A program made the position numbers and the translations under genes. Positions 16,630-24,243 of a stretch of 64,000 nt of DNA are shown piece after piece. How positions within the stretch are numbered: position 1 is the stretch's first letter; each line of letters opens with the position of its first letter. The stretch comes from Oscillospiraceae bacterium (lineage in GTDB: Bacteria > Bacillota > Clostridia > Oscillospirales > Acutalibacteraceae), in NCBI GenBank assembly GCA_015066175.1, contig SVOW01000010.1:1-64000 (forward strand), in the 5' to 3' direction. The notes beneath the pieces were generated by a model. It was not told the DNA's origin. It searched no databases and was given only the letters and a program-made list of their open reading frames with translations.

Positions 16630-18153
16630 TTAAATTTGCTCCTCTGAAATAAACTTGTTAATTATATCAACAACTTCTTCTGATGAATCATACTCAAGAA
16701 CAAAGCTTATAAATTCTGCACCTGTTACAATTTCATTAATATTTTCATTATACCAATCTGAAAGCATTTTAATAAAGGCTTTTTCGCCCATTGCAAGTTC
16801 AAGTGCTCTTAAGAATTCTGCTCCGTCTGAATAGACATAATTGTAGTCATCACCTTCATAGGCATTGAACGGGAAATTTATATAGAAATCTGACATAGCT
16901 ACATCATTGAAAGAACTCATATCCGACAGCTCGTCTGTACCGCCATATTTCATATTAAATTTCTCACCTTTTTTTATGCTTTCTTTTGCATTAACACAAA
17001 AATATGTTTCAATATAGCTTGTAAAGCTTTCATCGAGCCACGGCTCTCTGCCTTCATTATTACCTACTGCACAATAAAACCATTGATGACCTACTTCGTG
17101 ACACGTTGATACTATTCCGTCGTCACAACAATCAATCCCTTCGTCACTCTCTCCACTTAAACCAACCATCGATACCTGAACAAGTCCCGGATATTCCATT
17201 CCTCCTACACCATCTCCATAAAATACCGGCACAATGTCAAGCTCATCATAGATATATTCACCAAAGGCTTCAGTATAAATTTCAACAGATTCAATTGCAG
17301 TTGTCATTAAAACTTCCGCGTAATCTTTTATCCATTCTGCCTTATATCCTTCATATTCAGGCATCATCAGGTTATATGTAATTCCCTCAGATTCTTCAGT
17401 GATAATTTCTGCGAAGTTACATACTGCCATTGCAATTTCACGAACATTTTCCGCTTCAATTACAAAGCCGTCATCTTCAGAAACTATTTTACCAGTTGTA
17501 ATAAGTTCATATTTTTCAGGTGTCTTGAATGTGATAAACCAATCAGACATTTCACTGTAGCGCACTTCGCCTAAACCTTCACCATATTCTTCTTCAATCC
17601 ATTCGCCGTTTTCCATAAATGCAATCTGGGGGAAACAGAAAGAAAGGTTATAAAGCTTGCCGTTTTCATCCTGATAATAACCGAATCTGTCGTTAATTTC
17701 AGGAATCATAGTAGTGAATTTAAGATTCACCGAAAGCTTGCCGCCTTTTTCAATGCCGTCTTTTCCTAAATTCACATAAAACGTTGATGTTGAATTTCCG
17801 GCTTCTACGCTGTACTTCGATTTTGTTTCACTGTTTTCTGCTGCTGATATTTTTGAATCCGATGAAATCGATGCACAAAAAAGATTGAAGCAAAGTTTAT
17901 CAAGCTTATTGCCTGTGTTATTTACGATATCAACACGCACTGTACCGCTGATTTTGTTTTTTGCATCATCAAGAGTAATGTCCATAGTATATTTTTCAGC
18001 AGAACAACCTGATTTAATGTCATCGGGAATTTTCTCCATTGACTGCACCATTTCCACGGCGTTGTTTCCTAATTTACGTCTGTAAGACTCTCCACATCCG
18101 CTGAAAGAAAACAGCATTACCACTAAAAGCAAAATTGCTACAATTTTTTTCAT
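16630..18153 (-). CDS. Lipoprotein M1-like zinc metallopeptidase
   Basis: 507 residues from the ATG at 18153, which has AAAGGATGA 7 bases upstream; the frame stays open to 18315 but that extension crosses the promoter. A lipoprotein signal (MKKIVAILLLVVMLFSFSGC, Cys20) anchors it outside the membrane. An N-terminal beta region resembles the M1 aminopeptidase saddle domain (NISGTVRVDIVNNTGNKLDKL). The catalytic part has YGDGVGGMEYPG, a GAMEN-like variant, then CHEVGHQWFYCAVG with HExxH, and the third zinc ligand Glu in EPWLDESFTSYIE 18 residues further. This order is that of M1 gluzincins. It is shorter than full aminopeptidase N and lacks most of the helical C-terminal domain. Its promoter carries two palindromic operators, so it is probably induced by something specific. 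Confidence 0.88.
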   Translation of the reverse strand: MKKIVAILLLVVMLFSFSGCGESYRRKLGNNAVEMVQSMEKIPDDIKSGCSAEKYTMDITLDDAKNKISGTVRVDIVNNTGNKLDKLCFNLFCASISSDSKISAAENSETKSKYSVEAGNSTSTFYVNLGKDGIEKGGKLSVNLKFTTMIPEINDRFGYYQDENGKLYNLSFCFPQIAFMENGEWIEEEYGEGLGEVRYSEMSDWFITFKTPEKYELITTGKIVSEDDGFVIEAENVREIAMAVCNFAEIITEESEGITYNLMMPEYEGYKAEWIKDYAEVLMTTAIESVEIYTEAFGEYIYDELDIVPVFYGDGVGGMEYPGLVQVSMVGLSGESDEGIDCCDDGIVSTCHEVGHQWFYCAVGNNEGREPWLDESFTSYIETYFCVNAKESIKKGEKFNMKYGGTDELSDMSSFNDVAMSDFYINFPFNAYEGDDYNYVYSDGAEFLRALELAMGEKAFIKMLSDWYNENINEIVTGAEFISFVLEYDSSEEVVDIINKFISEEQI

Positions 18154-18208
18154 ATCTTTTCTCATCCTTTCTTTTTCACTAAAGTGCATCAAATGCCTTT
18201 CAACCCAC

Positions 18209-18237
18209 ATTGTAGGACATATTGTCCTATAAGTCAA
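18209..18237 (-). promoter_or_regulatory. Promoter of the metallopeptidase gene
   Basis: TTGACT (18237-18232), exactly 17 bases, TACAAT (18214-18209) on the minus strand. The spacer is almost entirely filled by the first AGGACA palindrome, so a bound protein would block RNA polymerase. Confidence 0.8.
18213..18229. promoter_or_regulatory. Palindromic operator 1 in the metallopeptidase promoter
   Basis: A perfect 7-3-7 palindrome, TAGGACA-TAT-TGTCCTA, lying between -35 and -10. Its centre is 25 bases from that of operator 2. Confidence 0.75.
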
Positions 18238-18256
18238 TAGGACTGTTTGTCCTATT
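18236..18256. promoter_or_regulatory. Palindromic operator 2 in the metallopeptidase promoter
   Basis: A perfect 8-5-8 palindrome, AATAGGAC-N5-GTCCTATT, overlapping and upstream of the -35 box. It shares the AGGAC/GTCCT half-sites with operator 1. The regulator is not encoded next to it. Confidence 0.75.
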
Positions 18257-18274
18257 GTGTAATTTTTTGAAAAA

Positions 18275-18302
18275 AACTCCCCTTGAAAACACAAGGGGAG
18301 TT
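18275..18302 (-). terminator. Second terminator-like hairpin after leuS
   Basis: A 10-base perfect stem (AACTCCCCTT with AAGGGGAGTT) and an 8-base loop; read on the minus strand it is followed by six T. It separates the long mre-leuS operon from the metallopeptidase promoter. Confidence 0.8.
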
Positions 18303-18367
18303 GTCTTTTTCGCAAGAAAATGACAGAAGAGATTTTTCATTGAAAATTATAATTTGTCCGTATATAG

Positions 18368-18398
18368 AAATTCTCCCCTTTTTTAAGGAGAGAATTTT
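18368..18398 (-). terminator. First terminator-like hairpin after leuS
   Basis: Ten paired positions with one T-G wobble (AATTCTCTCC with GGGGAGAATT on the minus strand), beginning about 10 bases after the leuS stop. Its T run is short, which may be why a second terminator follows. Confidence 0.55.
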
Positions 18399-18407
18399 TC
18401 GTTTAAT

Positions 18408-20810
18408 TTATTTTACAACAATATTTACAAGTCTGCCTTTTACGTAAAGTTCTTTTACGATTGTTTTGCCGTCAATTGCTGCTTTGATTGTTTCATCTTC
18501 TTTTGCCATAGCAATTGCGTCTTCGTTTGAGATTTCAGCAGGAATGTTCATCTTTGCTCTTACTTTACCGTTAATCTGAACAACGATTTCGATTGTTGCA
18601 TCAACACATTTTGCTTCATCGTATGTGGGCCAGGGGCTTACTGCCAGCATTTCGCCGCCCATAATCTCGTTGATTTCTTCTGTAACGTGAGGTGCAAAGG
18701 GATTAAGAAGTGAAACAAAAGTTGAAAGTTCTTTCTTTGTAACCTTACCTGCATCGTAAATTTCGTTAAGAAGAGTCATAAGTGCTGCAATAGCTGTGTT
18801 GTATTTAAGATTTTCAATATCACTTGAAACTTTCTTGATTGTTTTATTAAAAGAAACTTCAAGTTTTTCTGAGAAGTCATCTCCGTCAACAAGGATTGTC
18901 TGAAGATTCCATACTCTGTCGATGAATCTCTTACAACCTCTTACGCTGTCTTCTGACCAGGGTGCTGCTTTTTCATAGTCACCCATGAAAAGCACATATG
19001 TACGAAGCACGTCTGCACCGAATGCATCAACAACATCGTTGGGGTCAATAACATTACCTCTTGATTTTGACATTTTAACTCCGTCAGGACCGAGGATAAG
19101 ACCCTGTGCAGTTCTTTTTGCATATGGTTCTGCTGTGGGTACTGCACCGATGTCATAAAGGAATTTATGCCAGAAACGAGAATAGATAAGGTGACGTGTT
19201 ACGTGTTCCATACCGCCGTTGTACCAGTCAACCTGTCCCCAGTATTTAAGTTTTTCCATATCTGCAAAGCACTCTGTGTTGTGGGGGTCGATGTATCTTA
19301 AGAAATACCATGATGAACCTGCCCACTGAGGCATTGTGTCTGTTTCTCTCTTTGCAGGTTTGCCACATTTGGGGCAAGTGCAGTTTACGAAAGAATCAAT
19401 TTTTGCAAGGGGGCTTTCGCCGTCTGAACCGGGCTCAAAGTTTTCAACTTTAGGAAGCAGAAGAGGAAGCTCTTCATAAGGAACAGCAACCATTCCGCAA
19501 TCGGGGCAATGCACAATCGGAATAGGTTCGCCCCAGTATCTCTGACGGTTGAATGCCCAGTCTTTCATTTTATACTGAACACCTTTTTCGCCGATACCCT
19601 GTTTTTCAAGCTCTTCAAGAACACGTGCGATAGATGATTTTTTATCTGTGTAACCGTTGAGGTAATCAGAGTTTACCATTTCGCCGTCGCCTGTGTAAGC
19701 TTCTTTCTCAATATCGCCACCTTTGATAACTTCGATGATATCGATGCCGAATTTCTTTGCAAAGTCGTAGTCTCTCTGGTCATGTGCAGGAACAGCCATA
19801 ATTGCGCCTGTACCGTAGCCCATCATAACATAGTCGGAAATGAAAATAGGAATTTCTTTGCCGTTTACGGGGTTGATGCCAACGAAACCTGAAAGACGTA
19901 CACCAGTTTTATCTTTTACAAGCTGTGTTCTTTCAAACTCTGTTTTCTTTGCACATTCTGCTCTGTAAGCTTCTACGTCTGCAAAATTTTCAATCTTATC
20001 CTTATACTCATCAAGCATAGGATGTTCAGGTGCCATAACCATAAATGTTACGCCGAAAAGTGTATCGGGACGTGTTGTGTAAATTCTTAAAGTTTCATCT
20101 GTATCTTTAACCTTGAAGTTTACGAATGCACCTGTTGATTTACCAATCCAGTTTTCCTGCTGAAGCTTTACGTTGGGAAGATAATCAACGCTGTCAAGAC
20201 CTTCAAGAAGTTTGTCTGCATATTCTGTAATTCTTAAGTACCAAACGTCTTTTGATTTCTGCACGATATCATTGTGGCAGATATCGCATTTACCACCCTG
20301 TGAATCTTCGTTTGAAAGAACAACTTTACAAGAGGGGCAGTAGTTTACAAGAGTTTTATCTCTGAAAGCAAGACCATTTTCGAACATTTTAAGGAAAATC
20401 CACTGTGTCCATTTATAGTAGCCTTCTTCAGTTGTGTCAACAACTCTGTCCCAGTCAAAAGAGAAACCTACTCTTTTAAGCTGTGAAGTGAATTTTGCAA
20501 TATTATCGTCAGTAACCTGTCTTGGATGGATACCTGTTTTGATAGCGTAGTTTTCAGTAGGAAGACCGTAAGCGTCAAAACCAATGGGGAAAAGAACATT
20601 GTAGCCTTCTTTTCTGCGTTTACGGGATACAACTTCAAGGCCTGAATAAGCCTTGATGTGACCAACGTGCATACCTGCACCGCTGGGATAAGGGAATTCA
20701 ACAAGAGCGTAGAACTTTTCTTTTTCAGAATTGTCTATTGCGTGGAAAACACCTGATTCTTCCCATTTGTCCTGCCACTTCTTTTCAGCGGCTTTAAAAT
20801 CATAGTTCAT
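18408..20810 (-). CDS. leuS: Leucine--tRNA ligase
   Basis: 800 residues, typical bacterial length; charges tRNA-Leu. ATG at 20810 after AGGAGTTG. Class I signatures are present: HVGH at 48-51 (the HIGH motif) and KMSKS at 579-583. The editing domain (about 225-420) shows TTRPDTLFG and the GYGTGAIMAVPAHDQRD stretch whose Asp positions substrate for hydrolysis of mischarged tRNA. Zinc-type Cys pairs occur at 168/171 (CPSC-like) and 435/438, 479/482. A C-terminal domain with VQINGKVRAKMNIP binds tRNA. It is the last gene of the operon that begins at mreB, 29 bases behind rsfS, and two hairpins follow it. There is no T-box, so it is not separately regulated by uncharged tRNA-Leu here. Confidence 0.97.
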   Translation of the reverse strand: MNYDFKAAEKKWQDKWEESGVFHAIDNSEKEKFYALVEFPYPSGAGMHVGHIKAYSGLEVVSRKRRKEGYNVLFPIGFDAYGLPTENYAIKTGIHPRQVTDDNIAKFTSQLKRVGFSFDWDRVVDTTEEGYYKWTQWIFLKMFENGLAFRDKTLVNYCPSCKVVLSNEDSQGGKCDICHNDIVQKSKDVWYLRITEYADKLLEGLDSVDYLPNVKLQQENWIGKSTGAFVNFKVKDTDETLRIYTTRPDTLFGVTFMVMAPEHPMLDEYKDKIENFADVEAYRAECAKKTEFERTQLVKDKTGVRLSGFVGINPVNGKEIPIFISDYVMMGYGTGAIMAVPAHDQRDYDFAKKFGIDIIEVIKGGDIEKEAYTGDGEMVNSDYLNGYTDKKSSIARVLEELEKQGIGEKGVQYKMKDWAFNRQRYWGEPIPIVHCPDCGMVAVPYEELPLLLPKVENFEPGSDGESPLAKIDSFVNCTCPKCGKPAKRETDTMPQWAGSSWYFLRYIDPHNTECFADMEKLKYWGQVDWYNGGMEHVTRHLIYSRFWHKFLYDIGAVPTAEPYAKRTAQGLILGPDGVKMSKSRGNVIDPNDVVDAFGADVLRTYVLFMGDYEKAAPWSEDSVRGCKRFIDRVWNLQTILVDGDDFSEKLEVSFNKTIKKVSSDIENLKYNTAIAALMTLLNEIYDAGKVTKKELSTFVSLLNPFAPHVTEEINEIMGGEMLAVSPWPTYDEAKCVDATIEIVVQINGKVRAKMNIPAEISNEDAIAMAKEDETIKAAIDGKTIVKELYVKGRLVNIVVK

Positions 20811-20839
20811 TTTATTTCAACTCCTAAATTAAATCTTAA

Positions 20840-21190
20840 TTAACCAAGAATATCTTCTGCAGTTTTGATATTTGCATCCTGCCAGAGTCTTTCAATATTA
20901 TAATACTCGCGGCTCTGTCTATCAAAAATGTGAACAACAACTGTGCCGTAGTCAACAAGAATCCAACCTGTTGCTCTGCCTTCAATGTGTTCAGGCTCTG
21001 TTCCGAGCTGAGAAATTGCATATTCAACTTCATCTGCCAATGCTTTTACATGTGTGCTTGATGTACCGCTTGCCACAATGAAAGAATCAGCAACAATTGT
21101 AAGCTCTGCAGTTTCGATAATTTTAATATCTTCTGCCTTTTTTTCATCAAGTGCTTTTACAATATTTTTTATAAGTTCCTCATATTTCAT
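20840..21190 (-). CDS. rsfS: Ribosomal silencing factor RsfS
   Basis: 116 residues, usual length. It binds ribosomal protein L14 and keeps the 30S and 50S subunits apart when nutrients are short. The DUF143/RsfS pattern is clear: DIKIIETAELTIVADSFIVASGTSSTHVKALADEV, then GWILVDYGTVVVHIFDRQSREYYNIERLW at 76-104. ATG at 21190 after GCAGGAGG. It follows yqeK by 5 bases; nadD-yqeK-rsfS is the standard order in Firmicutes, which supports the call. Confidence 0.96.
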   Translation of the reverse strand: MKYEELIKNIVKALDEKKAEDIKIIETAELTIVADSFIVASGTSSTHVKALADEVEYAISQLGTEPEHIEGRATGWILVDYGTVVVHIFDRQSREYYNIERLWQDANIKTAEDILG

Positions 21191-21195
21191 ATATT

Positions 21196-21780
21196 TTAAA
21201 CCTCCTGCCCTGAAATTACTATTTCGTTATATGCATCCACGCTATCGGGATGAAGAATCTGCTTTCTTTCCACAATTTCGTGAATGCAGAATTCAAGACC
21301 AATCATCATTGCCTTTTCAAGGCTTATTTCTGCAGCTTCTCTTACTTCATCAACTCCGGGATAATTCCTGTCGTCAGAAATAAAATCCGCAACATATATT
21401 ACCTTTTCAAGTGTTGACATATTTTCCCTTGCTGTTGTGTGATATCTTACAGCATTTATTATGTCTTCATTTTCTACATTCAATTCTTTTTTTATAAAAG
21501 CTGTGCCTGCTATTGCATGCCACAGTTTCTTATTCGCTTTTTCACAGGCAGTCAATTCCATACCTGCTTTTTCAATTATACTTAACTGCTCAGAATCACC
21601 TGCGTTTTTCATCACGTCATGAAGAAGCCCTGCTGTGTATGCCTTTTCTTCATCGCAACCATATTTTTTGGCAAGTTTCTTTGCGCAGGCTGCCACATTC
21701 ATCGAATGTACAAACCTGCTTTCCTGCAGTTTTTCTTTTATAAGATTTACGAATTCTTCGTTTCTTTCTGTATCAAGCAT
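21196..21780 (-). CDS. yqeK: YqeK-type HD phosphohydrolase (bis(5'-nucleosyl)-tetraphosphatase, symmetrical)
   Basis: 194 residues. HD-domain protein of the YqeK family, which splits Ap4A into two ADP using iron. Residues seen: RFVHSMNVAACAKKL (His near 20), GLLHDVMKN (HD near 49-50), LWHAIAGTAF and ADFISDDRN further on; these are the metal-binding positions. The C-terminal part CIHEIVERKQILHPDSVDAYN is characteristic of the family. It overlaps nadD by 8 bases and precedes rsfS. Ap4A removal joins it to stress and tRNA-synthetase side reactions. Confidence 0.94.
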   Translation of the reverse strand: MLDTERNEEFVNLIKEKLQESRFVHSMNVAACAKKLAKKYGCDEEKAYTAGLLHDVMKNAGDSEQLSIIEKAGMELTACEKANKKLWHAIAGTAFIKKELNVENEDIINAVRYHTTARENMSTLEKVIYVADFISDDRNYPGVDEVREAAEISLEKAMMIGLEFCIHEIVERKQILHPDSVDAYNEIVISGQEV

Positions 21781-22351
21781 TATATAAACCTTTTTCTTTA
21801 ATATAATTCAGAACCTTTTCGGGGATAAGGCGTAAAACATCTTCTTTTCTTTCAAGCTTTTCTCTGACTTGAGTTGAACTTACAACAGTTTTTTCAAAAT
21901 CACAGAAAATAATTTTTTCAAAAAAGTCAGGGTCTGATTCTCTGCAGCTTTCTTCGTTATTTCTGTCTGTGGCACACAATGTGCACATTGATAAAATATC
22001 TTCCCACCTGTACCATCTTTTAAAACTGAGAAGCATATCTGAACCTACAAGAAAATAAAACTCGTCATCAGGATATTTTTTCTTCAATTCTTCAAGGGTT
22101 TCAACAGTATAACTTTTTCCGCCACGTACCATTTCAATATCGCTGATTTCAGCCAAGTCACCAAAAGCCAATCTGCACATATTTATTCTGTCTTCACTTG
22201 ACGCAAGTGCTTTTGCTTCTTTGTGGGGAGGCTGTGCTGTAGGAATGACAAGGATTTTATCGAGGCCTAACTTTTCTTTGAAGTTTTTTACAAGATTTAA
22301 ATGACCTGTATGAACAGGGTTGAACGTGCCACCGAAAAGACCGATTTTCAT
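21773..22351 (-). CDS. nadD: Nicotinate-nucleotide adenylyltransferase
   Basis: 192 residues, usual length. Makes nicotinate adenine dinucleotide from NaMN and ATP in NAD synthesis. The nucleotidyltransferase signature GGTFNPVHTGHL (8-19, HxGH) and the C-terminal SSTQVREKL (matching ISSTxxR) bind ATP. PTAQPPHK is the typical NaMN-side loop, and FLVGSDMLLSFKRWYRWEDI the central helix. Its ATG overlaps the yhbY stop by 4 bases, and its end overlaps yqeK. Confidence 0.96.
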   Translation of the reverse strand: MKIGLFGGTFNPVHTGHLNLVKNFKEKLGLDKILVIPTAQPPHKEAKALASSEDRINMCRLAFGDLAEISDIEMVRGGKSYTVETLEELKKKYPDDEFYFLVGSDMLLSFKRWYRWEDILSMCTLCATDRNNEESCRESDPDFFEKIIFCDFEKTVVSSTQVREKLERKEDVLRLIPEKVLNYIKEKGLYNA

Positions 22352-22686
22352 CTTCTTTTTCCTTTAATGTCTGAAAGTTTTTTCGCTGCAGGTTTTTTCT
22401 TCTTTTCATCCTTGTGAAGTTCAGGATTGTATTTATAGAAAATCATACAACCACCGATAACCTGAACAACTTCTGACTCTGTTTTTGCAGCAATTTCTTC
22501 TGCTGCTTCTCTGGGAGATACGGGCGAAGATTCAAGAAGAACTTTAAGTTTGATAAGTTCTCTCTTTTTGAGCGCTGCTTTAGTCTGCTCAATAAATGCG
22601 TCATTGATTCCGCCTTTACCAATCTGATACAAAACTTCAAGGGAGTTTGCCTGCCCTCTTAAATTTGCTCTTTCCTTACTTGTCAT
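22348..22686 (-). CDS. yhbY: YhbY-type CRM-domain RNA-binding protein
   Basis: 112 residues. A CRM domain (about 1-95) that binds pre-50S ribosomal RNA. It starts MTSKERANLRGQANSLEVLYQIGKGGI, which has the family's Gly-x-x-Gly-like loop, and continues ELIKLKVLLESS and VQVIGGCMIFYKYNPE. An extra Lys-rich C-terminal tail (about 97-112, DEKKKKPAAKK) is longer than in E. coli YhbY and probably adds RNA contacts. It overlaps rdgB by 11 bases. The yhbY-nadD-yqeK-rsfS order is standard in Firmicutes. Confidence 0.94.
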   Translation of the reverse strand: MTSKERANLRGQANSLEVLYQIGKGGINDAFIEQTKAALKKRELIKLKVLLESSPVSPREAAEEIAAKTESEVVQVIGGCMIFYKYNPELHKDEKKKKPAAKKLSDIKGKRR

Positions 22687-23269
22687 ATAAATTCTCCGAT
22701 TCTAATTTTTCTTTAAGTTCCCTGAGGGCAATTCCTCTGTGGCTCATTTCGTCTTTTTCTGCAGGTGACAGCTCACCAAAACATCCTTTTTCCGTAATAA
22801 ACAACGGATCGTAGCCGAAACCGCCTGTGCCCTGTCTTTCAAAGCCTATATATCCGTAACATTTTCCTTCTGCCGTAATTTCTCTGCCGTCAGGAAAACA
22901 GCATGAAATACTGCAGGCATAATGTGCTGTTCTTTTTTCTTTTTCCACACCTTCAAGCTCCATAAGAAGCTTATCGTTATTATCTTCATCGTCACCGCCT
23001 GAATATCTTGCAGAATAAATTCCCGGTCCACCGCCCAGATGGTCAACACAGATACCTGAATCATCTGCAATACAGGGAAGTCCGCTTTCTTTGCAACCCG
23101 AAAGCGCTTTTATCCTTGCGTTTTCATGGAAAGTTGTTCCGTTTTCTTCAACTTCACTGAGTTCAATACCAAGTTCTGCGGCAGTTTTTACATTTATTCC
23201 CAGAGGCTCCAGAACTCTCTGCATCTCTGCCTGTTTCTTTTTGTTATGAGTGGCAATTAAAAAATCCAT
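22676..23269 (-). CDS. rdgB: XTP/dITP diphosphatase (house-cleaning NTPase)
   Basis: 197 residues, usual length. Removes XTP, dITP and ITP from nucleotide pools by cutting them to monophosphate and pyrophosphate. The N-terminal ATHNKKKQAEM, the central ADDSGICVDHLGGGPGIYSARYSG (67-90) with the catalytic Asp, and the C-terminal GYDPLF and SHRGIALRELK are all family signatures of Ham1/RdgB proteins. It follows ftsY by 3 bases and overlaps yhbY by 11, so expression is coupled. Confidence 0.96.
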   Translation of the reverse strand: MDFLIATHNKKKQAEMQRVLEPLGINVKTAAELGIELSEVEENGTTFHENARIKALSGCKESGLPCIADDSGICVDHLGGGPGIYSARYSGGDDEDNNDKLLMELEGVEKEKRTAHYACSISCCFPDGREITAEGKCYGYIGFERQGTGGFGYDPLFITEKGCFGELSPAEKDEMSHRGIALRELKEKLESENLYDK

Positions 23270-23272
23270 TGA

Positions 23273-24232
23273 TTATTCCTCAGTTTCTTCTTCGTCATCA
23301 TCGTCATCATCGTCATGAGTTACTTCTGCATCAAAAAGTCCTTCTGCGAATGCCATAGGATTGAAGGGCTGCAAATCGTCAATCTGCTCACCAACACCTA
23401 CAAATTTAACGGGCACACGCAAATCATTTTTGATTGCAAGAACAACGCCGCCACGTGCAGTACCGTCAAGCTTTGTAAGAACGATACCTGTGATTTCTGC
23501 AACATTTTTGAATTCTCTTGCCTGATTAACTGCATTCTGACCTGTTGTTGCATCAAGCACAAGAAGACTTTCGCGGTCAGAATAAGGAAGCTCTTTATCA
23601 ATAACTCTGTAAATTTTTGCAAGTTCATCCATAAGATTTTTCTTATTATGAAGTCTGCCGGCAGTATCACAGATAATAATATCTGCGTTTCTTGAAATAC
23701 CTGCCTGAATTGTGTCGAAAACAACTGCAGCAGGGTCTGCACCCTCTTTATGTTTTACAATATCAACGCCTGCTCTGTCTGCCCATACCTCAAGCTGTTC
23801 AATAGCAGCAGCTCGGAAAGTGTCAGCCGCGCCAAGAATAACTTTTTTTCCCTGCGCTTTATACATAGCTGCCATTTTACCGATAGTTGTGGTTTTGCCA
23901 ACGCCGTTTACGCCGATTACAAGAATTACAGACGGCATTGTAATAAGGCTCATTTCTTCTTCGCCTTTGAGCATTTCTGCAACAATCTCTTTAATCTGTT
24001 CTTTAACTCTTGCAGGAGTACCGATATTTTTTTCTTTGACTCTTTCGCGGAGTTTTTCTACAATTTCTGATGCTGTTACAACACCTACATCACCCATTAC
24101 AAGAATTTCTTCAAGGTCTTCATAAAGCTCCTCATCAATATCCTTGTAGCTATGAAGCATATTTTCAATGGCTTCTGACATGCTTTCTCTTGTTTTTTTC
24201 AGTCCTAAACTGAATTTTTTAAAAATGCCCAT
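23273..24232 (-). CDS. ftsY: Signal recognition particle receptor FtsY
   Basis: 319 residues. The SRP receptor GTPase that delivers ribosomes to the membrane. An N-domain helical bundle (about 1-95) is followed by the G domain with GVNGVGKTTTIGKMA (P loop), DTFRAAAIEQL, DTAGRLHNKKNLMDEL, TKLDGTARGG and VGEQIDDLQPF. ATG at 24232. It lacks the long acidic N-terminal domain of E. coli FtsY, as many Gram-positive FtsY proteins do, but ends in an acidic tail (DDDDDDDEEETEE, about 307-319), which is unusual. The gene follows the PBP gene by 11 bases. Confidence 0.96.
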   Translation of the reverse strand: MGIFKKFSLGLKKTRESMSEAIENMLHSYKDIDEELYEDLEEILVMGDVGVVTASEIVEKLRERVKEKNIGTPARVKEQIKEIVAEMLKGEEEMSLITMPSVILVIGVNGVGKTTTIGKMAAMYKAQGKKVILGAADTFRAAAIEQLEVWADRAGVDIVKHKEGADPAAVVFDTIQAGISRNADIIICDTAGRLHNKKNLMDELAKIYRVIDKELPYSDRESLLVLDATTGQNAVNQAREFKNVAEITGIVLTKLDGTARGGVVLAIKNDLRVPVKFVGVGEQIDDLQPFNPMAFAEGLFDAEVTHDDDDDDDEEETEE

Positions 24233-24243
24233 TAAAATTCTCC

